From positions 4,883,001-4,947,000 of the forward strand of contig CM061094.1 of NCBI GenBank assembly GCA_030770545.1: DNA of 64,000 bases, read 5' to 3'. The first letter of the stretch is position 1. Every line of letters starts with the position of its first letter. Below the pieces are notes generated by a model. It was not told the DNA's origin. It searched no databases and saw only the letters and a list, made by a program, of their open reading frames with translations. Both the position numbers and the translations under genes were made by a program. Origin of the DNA: Macropodus opercularis. Its lineage: Eukaryota; Chordata; Actinopteri; Anabantiformes; Osphronemidae. This document shows, piece after piece, positions 36,945 through 48,070 of this stretch.

Positions 36945-37996
36945 TATCATATACAAATTCACAAAGTGTAACTTCATTTATGCCGTCCCTAATATAAAAT
37001 TAACCAAAACAGGTGACTTGCAAATGTATGAATAAATTTACTAGAGGCCAGAAATGTTGGAAACTTGCCTTTTACTGTGTATTTGGAAAAGGAAATGCGG
37101 CACTTTATAATAATAAACGACAACATTCCTGAGAGCAGCTAATGAAACAGTTTTGTGTTAATAGGCTGTTGGCGAGGCAGAAACGCGCAGGTGTAGGTTC
37201 TAACGTTAACGACATGTGGACCAGCTGCTGGTGTCGAGCTGTAGTTCCCCCTTTAAACAGCAGGTGTCGCAGTGAGCGCTCGATTCCAGTCGCCTCTGAT
37301 GTGGCTGTGTGTTAAGATGGAGGAGGATCCTCTTGGTAGGGACACATTAGAAGTCTTTTATTCTCTACTCGGCTCTGTCGGTGGTCTTAAAGTATCTGCT
37401 CAACGCGCTTATGTTGCGCGATAAAACCAGAAATGGACTGAACAGCAGAGGAAGTCTTGCAAAGGTCTGCGCTCATTTCTTCCATGTTGGTCGTTTTCGC
37501 GTAACTTCAGAAAATGTTCAACTTTTGAGCGCTCACATTTTGGCCTCGGACACATTTCTTTTTTTTGGTGTGTGTGTTAGAGGAAGGTGAAGGACACTTT
37601 CTCAGGATTACTGGGCACCGTGTTGTGAATGTCAAAAAGGGGGCAAGGACTCTGCCTGCTGGCTACAGCATCTGTATGCGTTAAGAAACTTCTACATGAG
37701 CACTTGGAAGCGACACGAGGCAGCTGATTGTAACCGGGAATGGATTCATATTTTAAATTCGGAGACATTTTCAAATCGTTTTTGTGTGACATCACTATTT
37801 GAAGCTTCTAAGGTGCCGACTCCAAAATGAACCGATAGCTCACTTGTAGCTGATCTGGTGATTAAATGTAGCGAGGAGTCCGCGGATACGCACTTTGTTC
37901 TTTGTCCTGCCTGTCAGAGGAAGCTGTTTGGCTTGTCATTGTCAACGTATCTCGCACAGATCTGAGCTCCCATCTGGGGACCACAGGCAGTCTATA
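36945..37996. other. Intergenic region and mmp15 5' leader
   Basis: A CpG-containing patch at about 37170-37480 probably holds the mmp15 promoter and start of the leader. The 5' untranslated region may run up to the start codon at 37997. It contains an upstream open frame at 37317-37424 (35 codons, starting MEEDPLGRD). No other gene is seen. Confidence 0.45.
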
Positions 37997-40900
37997 ATGA
38001 AGATGGAACCTCATCAAGCCTGGACTCAGATCATCATCATCACACTGTTGTCTTTACGCTCCTTGATACTCTGCAGCACAGTGGCAGATGTCCCAGAGGA
38101 AGAAGGTTTCAGTGCTGAGGTACAGTAATGTGTGTGTGTGTGCCGAGGTGTAACCACATTTCACTCTTAAATAGCCACAATTATTCATCGTGATGTTTCC
38201 AATCAGCCCACTTAATTAATTTAAATCATATTTACACTTTTTGTGTGTTTCTTCCTATGTCCAAAATATAAAGCAGCAGGTGGGTGGCTGCACTAGTAGG
38301 ATGTTTTTTGACCTGTTGACCTCTTTTAACGTCAACACTTCACATGTGTCACACACATGGAATGAATGCTAATAAACAGTCTGTTTTTAAGCTTAGAGTG
38401 TAGGAAAATGACTTTATAACTGGGTAAAACAAATTTACTGGGTGGAAAGATGGCATTTATTGACTATTAATCATATTTTAAGAATGTTATGATTTTGTTA
38501 TTTATTTATTAGTTGTGGTATCTACATCTATGGCTTATTATAACACAACTGCAACTTGAGACAACACAGTGGTAGAAATCTGTAATCCAAAGTTTTATAG
38601 TTTTATTGTAGCAGATCAATAAACAGTTCACTGTTAAGGGGCTTTTTGAGGTACGTTTTGATTTATGACTTGGTTGGCTTTGTGGCTGTACACGCTCTGT
38701 TTCAATGTTACCAAACATGTAGCAGTGAGGGAAAATTCAGCATCTGTCACTGGACTGTCAGCCAGATGTTCATACAAGCAGACCAGTGTGTTTACATTGT
38801 GGACCCACATACAGTTTAATGCTTGTCAGGAACAATTCAGTTGTCTCTACTCTTCTCTTCATCCTGGCTGTGAGTGCAGGAATGAAAAACAGGAATGCAG
38901 TAATGTTAATGGGAGCCATCTGGTCTCTATCTCTACTTTCTTTTTCTTTAACTCCTGACATGCTCTTTCCATTCATTAGACATGTCTCTGGGTTGGCATA
39001 ACACTGCAGATATGTCTTCTCTGCCCGTCAGATACATGTATCCACCATGTGTCAGTGGCAGGAGGTGCAGACACATGCATCAAAGTAACTTTCAGGTCAC
39101 CGTAAGCAAAATCTTGTTCATATCATTTTCTTGCAGGCATGGCTTCGCCGGTTTGGCTACCTGTCTCAGGCGAGCAGACAGATGTCCACCATGCAGTCGG
39201 CTCAGATTCTATCTAAAGCCATCAGTGACATGCAGCAGTTCTATGGGCTGCAGGTGACTGGACAGATGGACCAGGCCACTGTTGCGTAAGTTCTGTAATG
39301 CATCAGTACCAGTGATTGTAATCTGCCGTGTAAGTGAACTGACCACAAATTCAAATCCCTGGAATTTGTTATAATAATGATTATTTCTTCTATGTCCAAT
39401 CATTGAAGGCAGTTTCTTGGGTTATTTCTTATTTTATTATTTTATATGTAAGATTAGTTTCACACATTTCGGGAAATAGAAACTTTGTGTTGGTTCTTTC
39501 CAGTCTGCTACTGGTTTTAGCGGATGTCAGGGAGTAGACAAATATGCACATTTCAGTGGATCTTGCTCAAAGCAGCATGCCGTTATGATATCATCATACT
39601 TTCCCCATCTGAATGGTTGCCATTGTTGATTGACACATGACATTTGCGTGTGTGTGGCTTTGTAGGGCCATGCAGCGGCCTCGCTGTGGCCTCCCTGACA
39701 GAGAAGCAGAGGAGTTAGGCGATGGAGTACGGAAGAAACGCTACGCCATCACTGGGCAGCAGTGGAACAAAGACCACATCACCTACAGGTTTATGGCACA
39801 GAACTGACTGTGAAAATTAGATAATAATGAAGCAGCATTGCTGATATACAGACCTTGATATGCTTTTTTCCTCTTGCTTCAGTATCGTGAATCAGCTCTT
39901 TCCCTCCTCGCTGGCAGAGGAGCGGATATACGACGCCATTCAAAAGGCCTTCGATGTGTGGAGACGAGTCACTCCGCTCACCTTCGAGGAGGTTCCTGCT
40001 GAAAACAACGTCAGCACCAACAGCAGCCAAACAGAGCTTGCTGATATTCTAATCTTGTTTGCCTCTGGTTTCCATGGTGATATGTCATTGTTTGATGGTG
40101 AGGGCGGGTCGCTAGCACACGCCTACTATCCTGGACCGGGAATTGGTGGCGATACACACTTTGATGCTGATGAGCCCTGGACACTTGACAACCAAAATCC
40201 AGAAGGTTCGTAATTTGATTTGTTTTTTGTGGTCTGAACTGAAGCTAAATAGAGCGACCAGCTCCCGGAAAACTGTGGGCAGCTTGGGGTTCAGTGTCAT
40301 TACTGGGGAAGCCCGAAATCGAACCACCGATCCTACGATTGGTGGCCAACAGCTCTAACTCTGAGCCACTGCCGCCTACAAATTGTGTCACGTTTGCACT
40401 AGTACAGTAGGCAGGGAGGAGACAGATTACATGAAGAAAACATTTGTTCACCTTGTTTGGTTTCACATGTTACATGCATAACATGCAAATACAGCATTTC
40501 AGTGTCATTAAATATAATAGTAGTAGTTGATACTATGTTTCTGATTTTATGAATGTATAGTATGTACAGCCTTTTTTTAAATTTTCAGACATTCATATCA
40601 TATAATATAATGAAAGTTAAAGAGTTCTCACAGCCACTGTGTGTCTTGCAGGTATAGACCTGTTCTTGGTAGCCGTCCACGAACTTGGTCACGCACTGGG
40701 TCTGGAGCACTCGGATAACCCCAGCGCTGTGATGGCTCCTTTTTACCAGTGGACTCCCACACGCAACTTTACGCTACATAACGATGACATTAGAGGAATA
40801 CAGCACATATATGGTGAGAAACGCATCTTGTACTGTATCAGTGCTCTCTTTATGTTAAGGCAAATTGAACTTGGTGCATGTTTTGCAAAGTTACCTTGTG

Positions 40901-43900
40901 TGCAGAGTGCAAACAGAGATGGAGTAGGACTGTGTTTGCAGAGGAAATTATTCAAAAATACCTTAACGGAATCACTTAATAGTGTAAATACTCAGTGTTC
41001 CCAGCAACAGTCACTAGACATTTTGCTATTCTCACCCTCATAAAATGAAAGACAAGCAGCCTTGAAAAAAAGAGGATATAAACAGACACACGCTCCATAA
41101 TGATGTCATCATGCTTTCTCTGTGTAAACAGATGCCACATTACATCTGTGTGTATTTATGTCAGTTACAATAGGGGCAATAGGTGTGTGCAGTGACGTGT
41201 ATTGTTTGCATGTGTTTATGAAACAATGTTCCAATTAGAGCTGTAATTATAGGTCAAACCACCATATTTGTCACCACTGCAGTCTTTCATTATATGTGGG
41301 TTTACTGATTTGTGATTTCTTTTGCTTCAAACAAAGCATATTTTCCACAGGAAAGTATATACTTTCCTCTGCATACACATTAGTTTACTATCTATTTGTC
41401 CAGGTTATATCTCTGTTATTATCTAACAGAATAAAAAATTTGAAATGTCATTTATGGTTTTCTTAGCTTCCCCAGCAGAAATGTTTCCTCACCCACACAG
41501 TTGTGGTCTGTTGATGCAGATTCACTAGAGGTCAGAACCAAAGGAAACTAGACTGTGTCCGATTAGATGCGAAAGGTCTTGTAGACGTTAAGCAACACAG
41601 TCGGTGTTTTGACATAAATTATGCAGAGTGCGTGGATTCTTACAGCTAAACTAACTGTGTTGGAGGGAGGCTGTGATTGGATGAAGGCCCATTATTATTG
41701 TGTTCACGTGACTCACGAAGGATCTGACAAAAAGAAAAAGCTTTTAACAATGGGTCAAATGGATGTGATGAATCATTGCGTAATGAGAATGTTTTCACCA
41801 ATAACAAAAATGATCCCCAGCATCCAGCTCCAATGTGTTTCAGCATTTGTTATATTTTTTTGAAAAGTAACAACATAAGTGCCTGCCACTGTGCCACTGG
41901 GATAAGCTCCAGCATGCGGGTGGAGTGAGTGAGGAAGTAGAACAAAAAGGCAGATTTAAGCTGATTTGACTGGTTTACAAAGAACATCTGAAAGAAACAA
42001 ACTGATAAATATAAAATGTTATATCAGTACTGTAACAAGTTCACAGAATAAACTGCTAAATTGCTTTCAGACACTGCAAGGCCTTATTGGAAAAACCAGT
42101 AGACTGGAAATAAACAACACTTGTGTACCTCCACTAGACAGAGTATATTGCAGGTGCTGATGTCTGGGTTACTGGCCAACATCGGCCTCAATATATACTC
42201 CTAGCAGTATTTTTGGCTGAGTGTACCTCATTTCTCAAGCTCATCAGCTGTCTATGTATATATTACATAATGGACTGCATTTGTTGTGTTTTCCTTTCTT
42301 AGCAACCAACTGGGCTGATTTTTTTTTTTCCAAAGAAAAGTGGCACAGTCACAGTCAGATGAGTGTGACTCAAAATGGAAACTAAAGTTTTTTTGTAGTG
42401 TGAGGACGGATGGAGATCAGTGTAATGAGAAGGGAAGAGAAAATAAAAGAAGGGGATTAATGTTTAATGCCACACAGACCAGCAGGATGAAAGTTGCTTC
42501 ATTGCAGATGGAAGTTGTTTTTCAGAACGGCCCATGTTGAATTTCCCCTTCACATGCTCTCTCCGTCTTTTCCTTCCCAGGTCGTCCTTTCATCAGCGAT
42601 GCCCCAACTTCTTCTCCCATCCCTGACAAAGAACCCAGCAGTCCCTACCCCACTTCCCCTTCTCCTCCTGAAGATGGACCCACTTCTTCTCCTCCCACCA
42701 TCCCCCCAAATGAATTGCCTTATCCAACCGATAACTTGGATCCAACAGCCAAGCCGGAACCAACAACCAGTCTTCCGTCAACACCCGTCATTCCCTCCTC
42801 CAGACCCACTGACTCCAAACCTAGACCAGAGCCTGAAACCCCACCAGTTAAAACTCCTCGTCATCCTCCACCTCGGCCCCCTGCTCCTCCACGGCCTCCC
42901 AAGCGTCCAGACAACCAGGCCCCTGACATATGTGAGGGAAACTTTGACACAGTGACCATGTTGAGGGGGGAGATGTTTGTCTTCAAGGTGAGAAGTAATG
43001 ATTTACTGTACACATATCTTCAGATGCAGTTTAATCCCAGAGTTGACGTTTGTTTGCACAGCTTCGAGTTATGTTTGCATGAAAGAAGCATGTCACTGAT
43101 CCTTGATGTTCCTTGAAAATAACAAGAAAGCCATATAAACGGAAGTGGATGGTAAAAAGCTCGGAAAGATACTAAGATGAAAGATAAACAGTACTTTGTC
43201 TTGTTGCTTTACAGGGGCGCTGGTTCTGGCGGGTGCGGCGCAACCGGGTCTTGGATAACTATCCTATGCCAATATCTGTGTTCTGGATTGGCCTGCCCAG
43301 TGACATCGATGCAGCCTATGAGCGCCATGATGGCAAATTTGTCTTCTTCAAAGGTAGGCGAACGCTGCTGGCTCTGCTAATACAGCACCCACACACCGAG
43401 CAGCCGTAGGATGCTGTATGCTACGTCAAAATCCGCTTGAAAGGTTCTGGTAACCATTTCTGTACTTTAGCGCCTTGCTTAAGGGCACAACAAAGTGTAA
43501 TTACCCCAAGTTTTCTCCTCTGCCTTTACCCAAGCACAGCTGCAGACAACGTGGCTCTGTTTAAATGTGCGCTCTATAAACACAAAATGAAGTAAAACAC
43601 AAATCTGTGCTTTGATTTCAACTGGTCACAGTGAGGGAAACAGTGCAAACTCAGCATTTCCTTGTGCAGCATGATTTACAAGGGGATGGTAACAATTCAA
43701 CACAGTTATACTTCTCCATATCTGGCACACGCGCATGCAGGCTCAGATACACAAGGAAATATTTAAAGCATTAGAAGTTATGTAAAAAAGAAAAGAAATC
43801 CGCCAGCCAGATGATTAACTGTTGTACAGTCTGACGGCACGGCTGCAGACAAAAGTACAGAGTTTGTGTGTCTTTGCGTGTGTGTGTGTGTCACTGAAGC

Positions 43901-46316
43901 CTGTAAAAGTGTGTTACTGAGTTCATTGAGTGTGAATGGGTTCGGTGCCATGTGTCATTTGTTGCTGGCCCAGTGTGACGCCGGTCCAGCTGGGCCTTTA
44001 GAGGCCTCATGAGAGGAGGATTGCATCAGCCTTCGCAGCCCTGCGCTGCTCCAGATGTGACCAGCTGCAGAACTTCAGTTTTAACAACCACTCCATGTGG
44101 TGATTTGTCATGCATTTTCGGGATTTTCTGTGCGTTTGATTGTGACTTTGCTCTCAACCATTGAAAGGTTCTGTAAATCTCAGCTGGCATTCTTCTAGCT
44201 TTTACATGTCATTCTTGAAAAGTACAGTATAAGAAGCTGGTTTTTCAGGAATGCGTCTCTGCATCTAAATGATTTTGGTGTGGAGTAGTGCATGATATAC
44301 CTGAAAGTTAAATCTGAAACATGATGATGAGCTATTACTGCACATTGCAGTATGTACAATATGCACCATGCTTTCTGGAGGTTCGAATCAGCAGAGCTTT
44401 CATTCATTCTCTCATGCTCCCATCACTTATTACAGGTAAGAAAGGCTTACATGTCCAGTTGTACTTCATGTCATTGTCTCTTCAGAGCAACGTTTGTCTC
44501 TGCAGGTGATAGATACTGGGTGTTCAGAGAAGCCGATCTGCTGCCAGGATACCCTCAGCCGCTGCACGAGTATGGACGAGGAGTTCATATGCACAAGATT
44601 GACACAGCGATCTGGTGGGAGCCCAACGGCTACACCTACTTCTTCACAGAAGACCGGTACATAGCATGCAGATTGTTAACACACACATTCAGAAGTGATC
44701 AGTAACATCAGCACTGAAAGTTATTTTAAATCACATTCATAATCATTTGTTATCAAATATTATTTAAAGCGAGGTATCAATTTCTGTACACAGGTACTGG
44801 CAATATAACGAGGAGACCCGGACTACAGACCGTGACTTCCCCAAGCCGATCAGCAAATGGGGCAGGATCCCTCCCTCGCCCAAAGGAGCTTTCCTCAGTG
44901 ATGACGGTGGTAAATAGAGACTTGAAATACTGCCACATCAGTGGATCTTATATTAAAAATGATGAACCAAAACCAAAGCTGCGCATATAGTGTTAAAGGT
45001 GGAGGGAGGAAAAGTAGGAGAAGTAAAATGAGGAGTGGAAGAGACAGAGGGGAAATAATTACATTTGGGAATGGTTAGATTGGTGCAAGCAGAGCAGCAA
45101 GAAGAGTATGAGGATGAGAGAGAGAGAAGGGGAGGAATGAGGTTTGAGGGCTGGCTCGTCCTTGCATTGGAAATTAGATTTGCGGCAGAGCTGCTCTAAA
45201 TGCACTCAGTAACAGTCAGGGCTTATATCCTCCCAGACTGCTATAATACCCCTTCAAGCTCGCTTTCCACTACACAGCCACATTTACGACGTGAACACTA
45301 CGTCAAAAGATTGTGTCCGTCTGTTTTTGCATCTTACTGCCAGATTCTAATGTGCAAAACCTACGCAGCTTTTTTTTTTTTTATTGCTTACCGTAGTTCG
45401 ATATGAACACAAATTATTGCGTTGCTTATTATTCTTCAAAGACAAAGACCTTCAAAAGTGCACTTGACCCTAGTTGTTTGTCGTTTCTTTATTTAAACAG
45501 TCTAAAGTCTTGAATCTTCTTTAAGTGACATTTCGTATAGTTTGATGTTGTGTAAAAACAAAAAGGGGAATTGTTTTGTTGTTGTGCCAGTTTAAATAAA
45601 ATCCTCGCTCTTGTGTCTGCATTGTAATATGAAGCCAGCTGATGGTTATGTCAGCTTAGCACAAAGAGTGGAAATACTGTATGGTAATAAAATCTACCTT
45701 CAGGCACCTAATTCACATAGAAAGACACATTTACATGTTGATGCTTTGTAAAGTTTTAACAAGCGTGAACAAAATGTTTTATTCAGTCTTTATGACTTTT
45801 CCAGCACAAGCTGTAGGTTTTGAATCCCTCCTGCAGTAGGGAAACATTATTAACTTTAATCTTCACTTTGATGTTTCCTGACAGTAAGTGTCAAGGTTGC
45901 CTGACTAAAACCTCTTTCCTTCTCACGCAGCTTACACCTATTTCTACAAGGGCACGAATTACTGGAGGTTTGACAACCGCAAGACAGAAGCAGAAGAAGG
46001 CTACCCTCGCTCCATCCTGAAGGATTTCATGGGCTGCGTGGGAGTTTCTGACCAGGACGAGGACACAAACGCAGATGAGGACTTAAGTCCTAAGCCTGAA
46101 AGCCCGAAAGAAGAAGAGGAGGACAAAGAGGTGAACGTAGTTGTTACAGTGGCCGATAATGAATCAAAGGTCATGACCCTGATCATGGTGACTGTTCCTT
46201 TGGTTCTCATCCTGTGCATCCTCGTCCTGATCTACGCCATCCTCAGGACTCTGCAGAACAAAGAGACACCGAGGGCTTTGGTGCACTGCAAGCGTTCGCT
46301 GCAGGACTGGGTGTGA
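37997..46316 (+). CDS. mmp15: Membrane-type matrix metalloproteinase 15 (MT2-MMP)
   Basis: Ten exons (37997-38119, 39137-39285, 39666-39788, 39883-40205, 40652-40813, 42581-42987, 43215-43353, 44506-44656, 44794-44906, 45931-46316) join in frame to 691 residues (human 669). In order: signal peptide, propeptide with cysteine switch PRCGLPD (C98), furin site RKKR (113-116), zinc catalytic domain with HELGHALGLEH (H249, E250, H253, H259) and Met-turn M267. Then come a long proline-rich hinge (about 295-405), a four-blade hemopexin domain bounded by C411 and C598, a membrane helix (about 644-668) and the MT-MMP tail CKRSLQDWV. This type I cell-surface protease cleaves pericellular matrix and activates pro-MMP2. 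MMP15 rather than MMP14, 16 or 24 is favoured by the proline-rich hinge and by the neighbouring cngb1, as in human 16q21. Whether it is the a or b fish copy is unknown. Confidence 0.9.
40250..40378 (-). mobile_element. tRNA-derived SINE
   Basis: Read on the minus strand, the element opens GGCGGCAGTGGCTCAGAG. It has an RNA polymerase III A box (TGGCTCAGAGTTAG, 40368-40355) and a B box (GGTTCGATTTC, 40325-40315) at tRNA spacing. A tRNA-unrelated body follows (about 40310-40250). This is the typical head of fish tRNA-derived SINEs. It sits in the mmp15 intron 40206-40651, antisense to the gene. The 3' end is not clearly bounded and target-site repeats were not identified. Confidence 0.8.
41880..41940. 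repeat. Possible repeat remnant in an mmp15 intron
   Basis: The segment around GGGATAAGCTCCAGCATGCG resembles the GGGATAGGCTCCAGC motif found in many dispersed fish repeats. It is short and diverged, so the family is not assigned. It lies in the intron 40814-42580. Confidence 0.3.
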
Positions 46317-48070
46317 CAGACAGATTTAAAAGGTAGAGCAAGTGTACGTCATCTGTTGGGTTCAGTCGCTGCCATCAAATTTATGGCACCGTGGAATGAA
46401 GATGAAGATTTAACCCAGTACTAACGTCAAAAGAGCCAAGGAGCACTTTGTAATGCTCATGTGAAGTAATTGTCAAGCGGTAATGCTGGTGCCTGTGGTT
46501 TGGCCTCAAAGCTTTTCTCCTTTTCTTCATTTATGCCACTCAATTATCTGAAAAGTACTACATGTCATAAAACTCTTCTCAGCATAAGGTCATCACAAAG
46601 AGAGACTCTCAAACTCTCTTTTTCTATCGATATTCATTGTACAAAGAGGCAGATAGGGACAAAGTCAGAGATGCACATTAACCCGAAGCACACATACTGT
46701 ACATACACACAAACAAACACTAGCACTTATAGCTATTCAATCAAATAACTGCGTTAATAAGTTTGCCTGAGGTGTCCCAGCCAACCTTCTGTTTTTAACA
46801 CACAATTTGCACTTTTTGAATATGACGTGCCTTTTTGTCGTCGTCGTTTTTGTTGTTTGCCGACGTTGCTTCACTCGCGCATTCGCGGAGAGCACAACAC
46901 GCTGTGCTACTGAAACTCAAGCAAAGTTTGAGCAGGACAAGCTCTGACCAGCACAGGAATGTAAGACAGCTGTGCGCATCCGTGGCCGCCTGCCTCCCAC
47001 CGAGTCCCTCATGACTGCCCTCACACACGCACCACAGCATAACAAAAAAAAAAAAAAAAACCCAGCTGCACTCATTTGTGCATGTATGTCCACATATGCA
47101 GACACATGGAGAAACCACTTACCCAAACAAAGGCACATAGAGGTTTTTTTTGCACACAGACACACAGGCTCCAGCCTCCCTTCCTCCCACCACGGCCACG
47201 AAAGCTGCACCACTGTTGAGACATATTGACATACAACTGATCCCAGGACTGGAAGCAATACAGGAGATGGGGACTTTAATGCGTTTTAATGAGAAGAATT
47301 GGGGTCTCTTACAGATTCTGTCCATCTCAGCTCAACCTGTGATCTGCTGTTCTGACTCTCACTAATGCTAAATAGATTTAAGCTAATTATGTGTCCAGGG
47401 AAAAGCTTGTAGGCTACAGAAGAAGGGGTCAGCGTCTGGTTTCGATCAAGACCACATGTTGCTGTGTTGCTGATTTAGTAACGTCAGGCATGAGGAGGAA
47501 AGATATAAAAAAAATTGGTGGTAAGGAGTTGAGAGAGATTGAGGAGGGGAGAGGGAGGCAGCATTTCCTTGCCAATATTCTGTGGAAAAGCAGAAGCAAG
47601 AGTGGGAGGCGGGTTGGAAAGATTTGGGGGAGGGGCAGCGCTGGCGTTGTGCCTCCTGACCTATATTTGGGCCACCAAGTGCACCTTGGTGCCACCTCCT
47701 TCCTCTTCTAAGTTTTACTCTTTTCATTTTTCATCTTGTTTTCATTTGTTGCTGTGCCTCACAATAAGTCTGTGCTCTTGCATACATTCATTTAATTCTG
47801 CACTCTTCTTTACCTTGGCTATCATTACTCTACTTTATTGCTGTTTTATAGTTTTTCTTCTGTGAATATTCTATGAATAGCATGACGGAAAGTTTTTTTT
47901 TTTTTTAAATGTTTACTCTACTTGTCGTTTATAGTTTTGTACATTTTGTTTCTTTTTTTACTAGCAACAGTAGATCATTACAACAATGTTGATGCATGCA
48001 GAGCATGTTTTGTTAGGTCTGTGCAGATAACGCCAATGTTTTAGATTCCAAAATAAAATTCACGAATAAA
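46317..48070 (+). other. mmp15 3' untranslated region with poly(A) signals
   Basis: About 1.75 kb without a supported gene separates the mmp15 stop from paired AATAAA signals at 48052-48057 and 48065-48070. It is therefore read as the mmp15 3' untranslated region. It includes a poly-A run at 47043-47060. Open frames on both strands here show no family similarity that I can recognise. Confidence 0.55.

Noticed and set aside
43460..43535. CTTGCTTAAGGGCACA motif resembling the tail of a fish SINE
   Set aside because: Too short and diverged for a call; no polymerase III boxes nearby.
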